From the NCBI RefSeq assembly GCF_014199535.1, contig NZ_JACHNV010000006.1, positions 62,001 to 126,000 on the forward strand: a DNA stretch of 64,000 nucleotides, read 5' to 3'. This document shows, one piece after another, positions 16,170-24,657 of the stretch (position 1 is its first letter; the number at the start of each line of letters is the position of its first letter). The notes under the pieces were generated by a model. That model made no database searches. It worked only from the letters and a program-made list of their open reading frames with translations, and was not told the origin of the DNA. The stretch is from Hymenobacter latericoloratus (GTDB taxonomy: Bacteria > Bacteroidota > Bacteroidia > Cytophagales > Hymenobacteraceae). Made by a program: the position numbers and the translations under genes.

Positions 16170-17039
16170 ATGTCTGCTATTCTACCGCTGAAAGCGCGCT
16201 CTGCTACCCTTCTACGGGCGCCCAACCGCCGCGCTTCTTCCCCGCTCGCCTATGTTGCCGAATGGCTGCGGGTGCTGCACCGCGTCAACCCGGTTTTGTC
16301 GGGGGCGGGCTGGCTGCACGCGGGGCTGCTGCTGCTGGCGCTGGTGCTGCTCCTCCTCGACCACCGGCTGGTAACCGGGCTGCCGGTGTGGGTGAAGCCG
16401 GCCAAGTTTGCACTGTCGGGCTTGCTTTACCTCTGGACACTGGGCTGGCTGCTAGCCGATTTGCCGGCTGGGGTGCAGAAGCCGGTGCGGCGCATCAGCC
16501 GGGGGGTAGCCCTGAGCATGGTAGTGGAAATGGTATGCATTACGGGGCAGGCCGCGCGGGGCACTACCTCGCACTACAACATTGCCAGCGGCTTCAATAT
16601 ACTGGTATTCAACCTAATGGGCGTGTTCATTCTGCTGAATACTGTTCTTACCATCTGGGCCGTGTACTTGGTGTGGCGGCACCGCCCGCACGGCAGCGCC
16701 GACTACGTGTGGGGCGTGCGGCTGGGCCTGCTGCTGTTCCTGGTGGGTAGTGTGCTGGGCGGCATGATGATTCACCAGAACCAGCACACTGTGGGCGCCC
16801 CCGATGGCGGCCCCGGCCTGCCGGGCCTGGGCTGGAGCACCCGCGCCGGCGACCTGCGCATTGCCCATTTCCTGGGTCTGCACGCTCTGCAGGCGGTGCC
16901 CTTGCTGGGCTGGGTGCTGGGCCGCACAGTGCCCCGGCGCGCCGCCCTCCTGACGTGGCTGGGAGCAGTGCTGTATGCCGGGGAGATGGTTTGGCTGTTC
17001 ATGCAGGCACTGGAGGGCAGGCCGCTTGTAAACTGGTAA
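16170..17039 (+). CDS. Multi-pass membrane protein of unknown function
   Basis: A 289-residue protein with about seven hydrophobic helices (near 44-62, 80-98, 112-130, 142-166, 184-202, 232-250, 258-280). Conserved-looking polar residues lie inside or near helices: His-rich HQNQHTVG, then GGPGLPGLGWSTRAGDLR and AHFLGLHALQ. The paired His in neighbouring helices could bind a metal or heme, but nothing in the sequence shows this. It follows the ABA4-like gene by 12 bp. No family name is known to me. Confidence 0.8.
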   Translation: MSAILPLKARSATLLRAPNRRASSPLAYVAEWLRVLHRVNPVLSGAGWLHAGLLLLALVLLLLDHRLVTGLPVWVKPAKFALSGLLYLWTLGWLLADLPAGVQKPVRRISRGVALSMVVEMVCITGQAARGTTSHYNIASGFNILVFNLMGVFILLNTVLTIWAVYLVWRHRPHGSADYVWGVRLGLLLFLVGSVLGGMMIHQNQHTVGAPDGGPGLPGLGWSTRAGDLRIAHFLGLHALQAVPLLGWVLGRTVPRRAALLTWLGAVLYAGEMVWLFMQALEGRPLVNW

Positions 17040-17040
17040 G

Positions 17041-17104
17041 CCAAAAGTAACTCAGCCTCGGCTGTCTCGGCTGCGCCCGAGAGCCGGGGCCGAGTTACTT
17101 TTGG
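17041..17104. terminator. Long bidirectional hairpin between convergent genes
   Basis: Arms beginning ccaaaagtaactcagcctcgg and ending ccgagttacttttgg pair over roughly 28 bp with a few mismatches, loop near tgcg. It begins one base after the stop at 17039 and ends 19 bp from the stop of the minus gene at 17124. A/T-runs at both ends suit termination in both directions. Confidence 0.82.
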
Positions 17105-17123
17105 TCCGGCGTCGTTCACTCTG

Positions 17124-18668
17124 TTACTTCAGCTGCCTGAATTTGCGCCGGATTACTTCCTGCACCGGCACGTTTTCGATTTTGCTTTCCAGCCAGGAAA
17201 TGATGTCGAGGTACAGGAAGGGGCGGCGCTCGTAGGGGTTTTCGGCAATACCGATGAGCTGGTTTTTGAGCTTGATGAAGGCATCTTTCAGCTCGAAGGG
17301 GGCCACGTCGCCGAGGGTGCGCAGGAACTGGAAAATGGCCTCCTGCATCTGCTGCTGGTCGTTCAGTTTGCCCAGGAAACGGTACACCGAGCGGATCTGG
17401 TAGTCCAGGGCTTCGTCGCGGCCGGCCTCGTAGTGGGCAATCAGGTTGAGAATGCGGGCAAAGCACTGAATGTCTTCGCGCAGGCTCATTTCCTTGAAGT
17501 AAATAACCTTATTCAGGTAGTCAATGGCCTTGTCGGGCTGCCCGCTGCCGAAGTACAGACTGGCAATTTTGTAGTAGAACACCAGCCGCCGGTGCGAGTC
17601 GAGCTGAAGGCGGAAGTAGTCCAGCTTTTCCAGCAGTTCCGGAATAATGGTGAGGCCCTCCGTGAACTGCCCGCGCATGAAGTAGCCGTTGAGGCGGTTG
17701 GTGTAGAGGTACAGAAACAGCAGCATTTCAATGTTGGGGCTGGTGCGCCGGTCGGGGTCGGCGGCGTAGGCCTCCAGTCGCGCCAGCACCTGCTCAAACT
17801 TGCTGTAGTACAACATATTGTGCGCCGTAATCAGCAGGTTGTGCAGGCCCTTGATGTAGAGCATGGCCTGCTGTTCGCGCATCAGGGGGTTGTGCTCAAA
17901 CAGATCCACCCACTTCTGGGCGTAGCGGAAGCAGAAGCAGAAATTCTGGGTGATGGTGTAGTACCAGACGTGGGCCTGGTAGTAGTACAGCTGCTCGAAA
18001 AAGCCGGCCTCCCGCGGGTCTAGCGCGGGTAGCCCCTCCCGGAAGTAGGCCGTGATGTTGTCGTGGTCCTGCTGGTTGCGGGTGTGCCCGATTTTGAGGT
18101 AGCGCCCATACATGCGCAGGGCCAGGTTAGACAGCTCATGCTCGCGGGCTACGTGCCGCACGGTAGCCGTGGCCTCATCCGACAGTTGCCGGGCCCGGCC
18201 GCGCAGGCTGCGGGTAATGTACTGGCCCTCAATCAACTTCTCAAAATCCAGCGCCAGCAGCACCATGTGTTTCATTTCGGCCTGCTGGGCCTGGGCCTTC
18301 ACTTTTTCCAGCATGCGCAGGCTTTGCTGGTAGAGGCCGCGGTTGTAGAGCACGCGGGCGTAATCTAGCTGTTCATGGAGCTGAATATCAAGGTTGTGGC
18401 CGGCGTGGTACATGCGCAAGCTGGCCAGCAGCTGCCGGTACAGGTTGGCCTTCAGATTGGCTACTTGCATTTTTTTGATGGCCGGCACCTGCGCCAGCAC
18501 CCGTTCCTCATCGTAGCGCTCCTGCCCGTCGAGGGCATCGAAAAGCTGCAGAAACTTCAGTCCATCGGCGGAGCCCTGGCGGTTGGCAAACAGGCGGAAG
18601 TGCCGCTTTTCGGTGCGGGTCAGGGTCTTGATGAGCTGAAAAACCGGGTCGGTGTTTTCGTTGGGCAT
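17124..18668 (-). CDS. Large helical-repeat protein of unknown function
   Basis: A 514-residue soluble protein with no signal peptide. It is almost wholly helical, with TPR-like pairs, for example YARVLYNRGLYQQSLRMLEK, IASLYFGSGQPDKAIDYLNK and an N-terminal TLTRTEKRHFRLFANRQG. Proteins starting with this TRTEKRxFxLF pattern are common in Cytophagales without a known role. The C terminus ends in basic residues (RRKFRQLK). It is transcribed alone, from an AT-rich region shared with the ilv leader. Confidence 0.8.
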   Translation of the reverse strand: MPNENTDPVFQLIKTLTRTEKRHFRLFANRQGSADGLKFLQLFDALDGQERYDEERVLAQVPAIKKMQVANLKANLYRQLLASLRMYHAGHNLDIQLHEQLDYARVLYNRGLYQQSLRMLEKVKAQAQQAEMKHMVLLALDFEKLIEGQYITRSLRGRARQLSDEATATVRHVAREHELSNLALRMYGRYLKIGHTRNQQDHDNITAYFREGLPALDPREAGFFEQLYYYQAHVWYYTITQNFCFCFRYAQKWVDLFEHNPLMREQQAMLYIKGLHNLLITAHNMLYYSKFEQVLARLEAYAADPDRRTSPNIEMLLFLYLYTNRLNGYFMRGQFTEGLTIIPELLEKLDYFRLQLDSHRRLVFYYKIASLYFGSGQPDKAIDYLNKVIYFKEMSLREDIQCFARILNLIAHYEAGRDEALDYQIRSVYRFLGKLNDQQQMQEAIFQFLRTLGDVAPFELKDAFIKLKNQLIGIAENPYERRPFLYLDIISWLESKIENVPVQEVIRRKFRQLK

Positions 18669-19018
18669 TGTAGTTGATCAAAACACAATCAGTTGATTAT
18701 AAGTATTTTACATTCAAAATACAAAGATTTTGAAATAGTATCTAAGTAAGAAAAAAGTTTTACGAGTGATTAGCGGCGGTGGTACTTGCAGGCATCCTAC
18801 CGCCGTAAAGATGATATGCCCGAGCCTTTTTCCACCTCCTGGTCTGCACTATTTCTTCTGCTGGCTGCGGCAAGTAGGCGAGTGGGCGTGCTGAGGGCAG
18901 CGCCCGCTGGCTGCACCGCCAGCAGCTGCTACGGGCCCGCCGGAATAGAACCCCGCCAAGTCGCGGGCGGGCTTTGCGCTGCCGGTTGCCCTGCCCCTGC
19001 CTGCTGCGGCTGCTTTCC
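18669..19018. promoter_or_regulatory. AT-rich divergent promoter region and start of the ilv leader
   Basis: 18680-18765 is markedly AT-rich inside a GC-rich genome, as expected for promoters of the minus gene at 18668 and the ilv operon. 18780-19018 is GC-rich, holds no convincing gene, and has short stems such as cccgcc/ggcggg near 18953-18971. No exact promoter boxes are claimed. Confidence 0.45.
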
Positions 19019-19075
19019 ATGAAACCCGCTTTACTGCTGGTGCTACCGGTTAGTATGCTGCCGCTTGCGGGCTGA
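19019..19075 (+). CDS. Candidate Leu/Val-rich leader peptide of the ilv operon
   Basis: An 18-residue reading frame, MKPALLLVLPVSMLPLAG then TGA. Six of its residues are Leu and two are Val, with the run LLLVLPV, and it lies 108 bp before ilvE. A hairpin with a T-rich tail follows (19123-19153). This is the layout of amino-acid attenuators such as the E. coli ilv and leu leaders, where starvation stalls the ribosome on Leu/Val codons. The peptide also resembles a lipoprotein signal peptide whose Cys codon became a stop, so a gene relic or chance is possible. Confidence 0.42.
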   Translation: MKPALLLVLPVSMLPLAG

Positions 19076-19122
19076 AAGAACGGCGGATTCATTGGCACAC
19101 AGCCCACCTTTCTTGGCCCGGG

Positions 19123-19153
19123 GCCGCGGCAGGCTTTTTCCTGCGGCTTCTTT
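19123..19153 (+). terminator. Candidate attenuator hairpin upstream of ilvE
   Basis: Stem gcagg/cctgc with a cttttt loop, extended by gcc/ggc across a 3-nt bulge, then the T-rich ttctttcctgttctc. It sits 47 bp after the leader peptide stop and 30 bp before the ilvE start. The tail is interrupted by C, so it would be a weak terminator. Confidence 0.4.
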
Positions 19154-19183
19154 CCTGTTCTCTCCCCCAACTCTGGATTTTTT

Positions 19184-20092
19184 ATGTACTACAGCAGTAA
19201 TACCGTCGCTTTTCTGGATGGCGAGTTTGTGCCGGCCGAGCAGGCTACCTGCGGGGTGTATGCCCAGTCGTTGCACTATGGCTACGCCGTGTTTGAAGGC
19301 ATCCGGGCGTACGGTACCCCGGCTGGTACCCGAATTTTTAAGGCGGAAGAGCACTACCAGCGGCTGCAGTACTCGTGCAGGTGCGTTGGCTTGCCCCTGG
19401 AGTATTCAGTGGAGGAACTCACGCGCATCAGCTACGAGGTGCTGGAGCGCAACCACCTGACCGACGCCTACATCCGGCCGCTGGTGTACGCCGCTACCCC
19501 CAACATGAGCCTGAAGGCCGCCAACCGTAGTAACCTGCTGATTGCGGTGTGGGAATGGGGCAAGTACCTCGGCGACCAGCTCCTGCGCCTGACTGTTTCG
19601 CCCTACGAGCGGCCCAACCCCAAGGCCGTGCCCATTGAGGCGAAAGTGGCGGGCCATTACGTCAACTCCATCATTGCCAGCACCGAGGCCAAGCAGCGCG
19701 GCTACGACGAAGCCCTGCTGCTGGACCTGCACGGCTACGTGGCCGAGGGCCCGGGTGCCAACTTCTTTTTCGAGCGCAACGGCGAGTTATACACGGCCCC
19801 GCAGGGCAGCATCCTGCGCGGCATCACCCGCAACACCGTCCTTGACCTGGCCCGCGAAGCCGGCATACCGGTGCACGAGCAGCTCTTCCGCCCCGAGGAG
19901 CTGCGCACCGCGTCGGCCGCTTTCATGACGGGCACGGCCGCCGAGGTTATCGGCGTGGCTTCCGTGGATGACATCGTGTTTGAAAAGCCGTTTCAGCACT
20001 CCATTGGCGGCATGCTCGCCAGCCACTACCAGGCCCTAGTAACGGGGCAGGCAGTGAGCCGTAGCGCCAGTTTCGCCGGGCAGCCACGCTAG
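19184..20092 (+). CDS. ilvE: Branched-chain amino acid aminotransferase
   Basis: A 302-residue PLP fold-type IV transaminase that makes Leu, Ile and Val from the 2-oxo acids. Motifs: GVYAQSLHYGYAVFEGIRAY near the N terminus, the PLP-lysine region EAKVAGHYVNSIIAS (Lys about residue 153), LLLDLHGYVAEGPGANFFF and the C-terminal FMTGTAAEVIGV. First gene of the ilv set, with ilvD 79 bp downstream. D-amino acid transaminases share the fold, but the FEGIRAY block and operon favour IlvE. Confidence 0.94.
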   Translation: MYYSSNTVAFLDGEFVPAEQATCGVYAQSLHYGYAVFEGIRAYGTPAGTRIFKAEEHYQRLQYSCRCVGLPLEYSVEELTRISYEVLERNHLTDAYIRPLVYAATPNMSLKAANRSNLLIAVWEWGKYLGDQLLRLTVSPYERPNPKAVPIEAKVAGHYVNSIIASTEAKQRGYDEALLLDLHGYVAEGPGANFFFERNGELYTAPQGSILRGITRNTVLDLAREAGIPVHEQLFRPEELRTASAAFMTGTAAEVIGVASVDDIVFEKPFQHSIGGMLASHYQALVTGQAVSRSASFAGQPR

Positions 20093-20171
20093 GTAGTGGC
20101 TTAGGGCACCTCCCCCCCAACATCAACAACACGCGAAGCAGGAGCTTCGCGCTAATTCCAAAACCGCCGAA

Positions 20172-21899
20172 ATGACCCTGAACAAATACAGCCGGATTTA
20201 CACCCAGGACGACAGCCTGCCCGCATCCCAAGCTATGCTGATTGGCTCGGGGCTGTCGGAGGAGGAGTTGCGCAAGCCGTTTGTGGGCATCTGCTCTACG
20301 GGCTTCGAGGGCAATACCTGCAACATGCACCTCAATGGCCTCGCCGATCAGGTAAAGGCAGGGGTGCAGGCGCAGGGGCTGGTAGGGCTGCGGTTCAACA
20401 CCATTGGGGTATCGGATGGCATAACGAATGGTACGGCGGGCATGCGCTACTCCCTGGTGTCCCGGGAAATCATTGCCGACTCTATTGAAGCCATGGCCGG
20501 GGCCCACAACTACGACGCGCTGGCCTGCGTGATGGGCTGCGACAAAAATATGCCCGGCGCCCTCATGGCCATGGCCCGCCTCAACCGCCCTTCCCTGATG
20601 GTGTACGGGGGTACCATTACGGGCGGCACGTTCAAGGGCCAGCAGCTCAACATTGTTTCGTGCTTTGAGGCCTACGGCCAGAAGCTACGGGGGCAGCTGT
20701 CGGACGAGGAGTACCGGGGTATTATCCGCAATGCCTGCCCGGGACCCGGCGCCTGCGGGGGCATGTACACGGCCAATACCATGGCGGCGGCCATTGAAAC
20801 GCTGGGCCTGAGCCTGCCGTTTTCCTCGTCCGCCCCGGCGGTTAGCCAGGAGAAACAGCAGGAGTGCCGCTCGGTGGGTGCCTACCTGCGTCGTCTGCTC
20901 GAACGTGACCTCAAGCCCCGCGACATTCTGGTGCGCGAGGCCTTCGAGAATGCCCTGGTGGTGACCACCGTGCTGGGCGGCTCTACCAACGCCGTGCTCC
21001 ACCTGATTGCCATTGCCCACGCCGCCGGCGTGCCGCTGACCCTGGCAGATTTTCAGGCCGTGAGCAACCGCACGCCGGTACTGGCCGACCTGAAGCCCAG
21101 CGGCAAGTACCTGATGGAGGATTTGTCGGGGATGGGGGGGGTGCCGGCCGTGCTGAAAACCTTGCTGAACCTAGGCCTGCTGTACGGCGACCTACCCACC
21201 GTGACGGGCCAAACCCTGGCCGAAAACCTGGCCGACGTGCTACCCCTCGGCGCCAGCCAAGACCTCCTGCGGCCCCTCTCCAACCCCCTCAAAGCCGATG
21301 GCCACATCCAGATTCTCTACGGCAACCTGGCCCCCAAAGGCGCGGTGGCCAAAATCAGTGGCAAAGAGGGCCTGCGGTTTGAAGGGCCGGCCCTGGTGTT
21401 TAATTCCGAGCAAGAGCTCAACGAAAGCATCACGCAGGGCCAGCTTCAGCCCGGCCAGGTGGTCGTGATTCGCTACGTGGGGCCCAAGGGCGGACCCGGC
21501 ATGCCGGAAATGCTCAAGCCCACCGCGGCCATTATGGGGGCGGGCCTGGGCGACAAGGTAGCCCTGATTACCGATGGTCGGTTTTCGGGAGGTACTCACG
21601 GCTTTGTGGTGGGCCACGTGTGCCCCGAGGCCTACGAGGGCGGGCCCATTGCCCTGGTCGAGAATGGCGACTGGATTACGCTGGACGCCAGCACCAACAC
21701 CATGGAGGTGCAGGTTGATGCGGCCCTGCTGGAGTTGCGCCGGCAGCAGTGGCAACGGCCCCGGCCCGGCGTGCCACACGGCGTGCTGCTGAAGTATATC
21801 CGCACCGTGAGCGACGCAAGCCGCGGCTGCATCACCGATTATCAGGAGGAAGACCATGTACCCGCAAGAGCAACCCCGGCCCGCGCCAACCTCGCCTGA
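20172..21899 (+). CDS. ilvD: Dihydroxy-acid dehydratase
   Basis: A 575-residue Fe-S dehydratase that forms the 2-oxo acid precursors of Val and Ile. Cluster-ligand Cys lie in the N-terminal GNTCNMHL, in VMGCDKNMPG and in CPGPGACGGMYTANTM. The C-terminal domain has GPKGGPGMPEML and DGRFSGGTHGFVVGHVCPEA. Length matches the family. The 3' end overlaps ilvB by 44 bp, an arrangement that suggests translational coupling. Confidence 0.96.
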   Translation: MTLNKYSRIYTQDDSLPASQAMLIGSGLSEEELRKPFVGICSTGFEGNTCNMHLNGLADQVKAGVQAQGLVGLRFNTIGVSDGITNGTAGMRYSLVSREIIADSIEAMAGAHNYDALACVMGCDKNMPGALMAMARLNRPSLMVYGGTITGGTFKGQQLNIVSCFEAYGQKLRGQLSDEEYRGIIRNACPGPGACGGMYTANTMAAAIETLGLSLPFSSSAPAVSQEKQQECRSVGAYLRRLLERDLKPRDILVREAFENALVVTTVLGGSTNAVLHLIAIAHAAGVPLTLADFQAVSNRTPVLADLKPSGKYLMEDLSGMGGVPAVLKTLLNLGLLYGDLPTVTGQTLAENLADVLPLGASQDLLRPLSNPLKADGHIQILYGNLAPKGAVAKISGKEGLRFEGPALVFNSEQELNESITQGQLQPGQVVVIRYVGPKGGPGMPEMLKPTAAIMGAGLGDKVALITDGRFSGGTHGFVVGHVCPEAYEGGPIALVENGDWITLDASTNTMEVQVDAALLELRRQQWQRPRPGVPHGVLLKYIRTVSDASRGCITDYQEEDHVPARATPARANLA

Positions 21900-23625
21900 A
21901 ACGGCAGTGGCAACGCCATTCTCAGCCCCAGCGGCCCGCCCCATTTCCGGAGCCGAGGCCGCGCTGCTGGCCCTGCTGGCCGAGGGCGTGGATACCGTGT
22001 TCGGCTACCCCGGCGGGGCCATCATCCCGATGTATGATGCGCTCTACGACTTTCGGGAGCAGCTCAACCATGTGCTGGTGCGCCACGAGCAGGGTGGCAT
22101 TCACGCGGCCCAGGGCTACGCCCGGGCTTCGGGCAAGGTGGGGGTGGTGTTTGCCACCAGCGGCCCCGGAGCCACCAACCTGGTAACGGGCCTGGCCGAC
22201 GCGCAGATTGACAGCACCCCGCTGGTGTGCATCACGGGGCAGGTTTTTGCGCACCTGCTGGGTACGGATGCCTTCCAGGAAACCGACATCCTCAACATCA
22301 CTACCCCCGTTACCAAGTGGAACCACCAGGTAACCGACGCCCACGAGCTGCCGGCGGTGCTGGCCAAGGCTTTCTACATTGCCCGCAGTGGCCGCCCTGG
22401 TCCGGTCCTGATTGACATCACCAAAAACGCTCAGCTGCAGAAGTTCCGGTTCGGCGGCTACCGGCCCTGCACCCACATCCGCAGCTACCGCCCCCGGCCC
22501 ATTGTGCGGCCCGAGTACGTGGCGCAGGCCGCCGCCCTCATCAACCAGGCCAAGCGGCCCCTGGTGCTCTGGGGGCAGGGCGTACTGCTGGGCCAAGCCG
22601 AAGCCGAGTTCCGGGCTTTCGTGGAGAAAAGCGGCATCCCGGCCGCCTGGACCATTCTCGGGGCCGGGGCCCTGCCCACGGGCCACCCCCTGAACGTGGG
22701 CATGCTGGGCATGCACGGCAACTACGGCCCCAACGTGCTAACCAATGAATGCGACGTGCTCGTGGCCATTGGCATGCGCTTCGACGACCGGGTAACCGGC
22801 CGCCTCGACAAGTACGCCCGGCAGGCCCAGGTGATTCACCTCGACATCGACCCCACGGAAATCGACAAGAACGTGAAGGCCACCGTGCCGGTGTGGGGCG
22901 ACTGCCAGGAAACCCTACCCCTGCTCACGGAGCTGGTGCAGGCCCGCACCTACCCCGAGTGGCGCCAGCGTTTCCTCGACCACGATGCGGAGGAAATTGC
23001 CGCCGTCATCCGGGACGAGCTATTCCCAACTTCCGATGAGCTGACCATGGGCGAGGTCATTCAGCAGCTCAACGAGCTAACCCAGGGCGAAGCCATCATT
23101 GTGACCGACGTGGGCCAGCACCAGATGGTGGCCTGCCGCTACGCCCGGCTCAACCGTACCCGCAGCAGCATCACCAGCGGCGGGCTGGGCACCATGGGCT
23201 TTGCCCTGCCCGCCGCCATTGGGGCCAAGTACGGCGCGCCGGAGCGTCCGGTGGTAGCCATTATCGGCGACGGGGGCATTCAGATGACCATTCAGGAGCT
23301 GGGCACCATTATGCAAACGGGCATCAACGTGAAAATTCTGCTGCTGAACAACCAGTTCCTGGGCATGGTGCGCCAGTGGCAGGAGCTGTTCCACGACCGG
23401 CGCTACTCCTTCGTCGATATCCAGAGCCCCGACTACGTGACCGTGGCCCGCGGCTACCGCATTGCCAGCCGCCGCGTGGAAGCCCGCCCCGACCTGCAGC
23501 CTGCCCTCCGCCAGATGCTGGAGCACCCCGGCTCCTTTCTGCTGGAAGTGATGGTGATGCGCGAGAACAACATCTTCCCCATGGTGCCGCAGGGCTGCGG
23601 GATTGGGGAGATTCGGTTGAAGTAG
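21856..23625 (+). CDS. ilvB: Acetolactate synthase large (catalytic) subunit
   Basis: A 589-residue ThDP- and FAD-dependent enzyme that condenses pyruvate with pyruvate or 2-oxobutyrate. After a Pro/Ala-rich 30-residue leader, the Pyr domain has DTVFGYPGGAIIPMYDAL and the catalytic Glu in VRHEQGGIHAAQGYAR. The ThDP/Mg motif is AIIGDGGIQMTIQELGTI...LLNNQFLGMVRQWQE. The start lies inside ilvD, and an AGGAGG at 21844-21849, 6 nt before the ATG, is a strong Shine-Dalgarno, unusual in this phylum. The regulatory subunit follows. Confidence 0.96.
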   Translation: MYPQEQPRPAPTSPETAVATPFSAPAARPISGAEAALLALLAEGVDTVFGYPGGAIIPMYDALYDFREQLNHVLVRHEQGGIHAAQGYARASGKVGVVFATSGPGATNLVTGLADAQIDSTPLVCITGQVFAHLLGTDAFQETDILNITTPVTKWNHQVTDAHELPAVLAKAFYIARSGRPGPVLIDITKNAQLQKFRFGGYRPCTHIRSYRPRPIVRPEYVAQAAALINQAKRPLVLWGQGVLLGQAEAEFRAFVEKSGIPAAWTILGAGALPTGHPLNVGMLGMHGNYGPNVLTNECDVLVAIGMRFDDRVTGRLDKYARQAQVIHLDIDPTEIDKNVKATVPVWGDCQETLPLLTELVQARTYPEWRQRFLDHDAEEIAAVIRDELFPTSDELTMGEVIQQLNELTQGEAIIVTDVGQHQMVACRYARLNRTRSSITSGGLGTMGFALPAAIGAKYGAPERPVVAIIGDGGIQMTIQELGTIMQTGINVKILLLNNQFLGMVRQWQELFHDRRYSFVDIQSPDYVTVARGYRIASRRVEARPDLQPALRQMLEHPGSFLLEVMVMRENNIFPMVPQGCGIGEIRLK

Positions 23626-23648
23626 AACGCAGTTCAACGGATCAAAAA

Positions 23649-23761
23649 GAACGCCATGCTTGATCTGGCGTCCGCTTGCCGAAGCATCTCTACCACTTCG
23701 TTGCTACCCTCTAGGTTTAGCCAGAGGTAGAGATGCTTCGGCTCCGCTCAGCATGACGTTC
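23649..23761. repeat. Intergenic palindromic repeat, family A, between ilvB and ilvN
   Basis: Outer arms gaacgccatgct and agcatgacgttc; inner arms cgaagcatctctacc and ggtagagatgcttcg. The left arm carries an extra stretch (tgatctggcgtccgcttg) in place of the usual gagcttg. The same extra stretch recurs in the solo half at 24407-24445. Confidence 0.82.
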
Positions 23762-23778
23762 GGATAGAGATAAACACC

Positions 23779-24384
23779 ATGCATCAGCAATCCATCGACC
23801 GGCGCGAATACAACATCACGGCCTACACCGAGAACCAGGTGGGGCTGCTGAACCGCATTGCCATCCTGTTCTCCCGGCGCAAAATCAACATCGAGAGCCT
23901 CAACACCTCGCCTTCCGAAATTGAAGGCATTCACCGCTTCAACCTGGTAGTGGTGGAAACCGAGGAGGTAGTGCGCAAGATTGCCCGCCAGATGGAAAAG
24001 CAGGTGGAGGTCCTGAAAGTGTACTTCAACCCGAACGAGGACGTCATCTGGCAGGAAATGGCCCTCTACAAAGTGCCCACCGACGTTATTGCCGAGCGGG
24101 CCCTGGTGGAGCGGCTGCTGCGGGAGCACGGGGCCCGCGCCGTGGTCATCCGCAAGGATTACACGGTGTTTGAAACCACCGGCCACCGCGAGGAAACCGA
24201 CAAGCTCCTGACGGTGCTGCAGCCCTACGGCCTGATTGAGTTTGTGCGCTCGGCCCGCATTGCCATCATCAAGAGCAGCCAGGGCTTCCACCACAAGCTC
24301 CGCGAGTTCGAGCGCACGGAGCCCGGCCCCGAGGTCAGCGAAAACGACTACCTCAACAGCCGGGGCCAGGTGTTCACGATGTAG
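23779..24384 (+). CDS. ilvN: Acetolactate synthase small (regulatory) subunit
   Basis: A 201-residue regulatory partner of IlvB. The N-terminal ACT domain shows YNITAYTENQVGLLNRIAI and LFSRRKINIESLNTSPSE, the region that binds Val in relatives. A C-terminal domain (about 85-175) has KVPTDVIAERALVERLLRE and TGHREETDKLLTVLQPYG. Length is slightly above the roughly 160-190 residues common for IlvH/IlvN. It is separated from ilvB by a palindromic repeat of about 110 bp, so the stoichiometry may be set by this spacer. Confidence 0.94.
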   Translation: MHQQSIDRREYNITAYTENQVGLLNRIAILFSRRKINIESLNTSPSEIEGIHRFNLVVVETEEVVRKIARQMEKQVEVLKVYFNPNEDVIWQEMALYKVPTDVIAERALVERLLREHGARAVVIRKDYTVFETTGHREETDKLLTVLQPYGLIEFVRSARIAIIKSSQGFHHKLREFERTEPGPEVSENDYLNSRGQVFTM

Positions 24385-24406
24385 GCCACTGACTGCCTAA
24401 AAGGAC

Positions 24407-24445
24407 GGTCATGCTTGATCTGGCGTCCGCTTGTCGAAGCATCTC
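24407..24445. repeat. Solo half of a family A palindromic repeat
   Basis: The stretch ggtcatgcttgatctggcgt...cttgtcgaagcatctct matches the left arm of the element at 23649 over about 35 bases, including its odd insertion, but has no right arm. A different full element follows 18 bp later. Confidence 0.65.
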
Positions 24446-24462
24446 TCCCGATTCGTCCGACT

Positions 24463-24553
24463 GTCATGTCGAGCTTGTCGAGACATCTCGCTCGCGTCAC
24501 TGGATTGCTATACAACAGCACCATGCGAGATGTCTCGACAAGCTCGACATGAC
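24463..24553. repeat. Intergenic palindromic repeat, family A, between ilvN and ilvC
   Basis: Left arm gtcatgtcgagcttgtcgag and its inverted copy ctcgacaagctcgacatgac at the right; the arms are about 28 bp (through acatctcgc / gcgagatgt) and perfectly complementary. Inner loop about 35 nt. Confidence 0.9.
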
Positions 24554-24657
24554 GGCCGAAAGTGGCAAACACTACACACTCCATAGCTCAGGGGTTAAAC
24601 CCTGAGTCAATGAACGACAAGAAATCAATTTCATCTTCCAACCCAATACCCAACCTT

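Noticed and set aside
18786..19022. 78-codon plus-strand frame whose stop overlaps the candidate leader peptide start
   Set aside because: Cys/Ala-rich, no family likeness, no consistent signal peptide, and it overlaps a minus-strand frame of equal quality. The overlap with the leader ATG may be chance.
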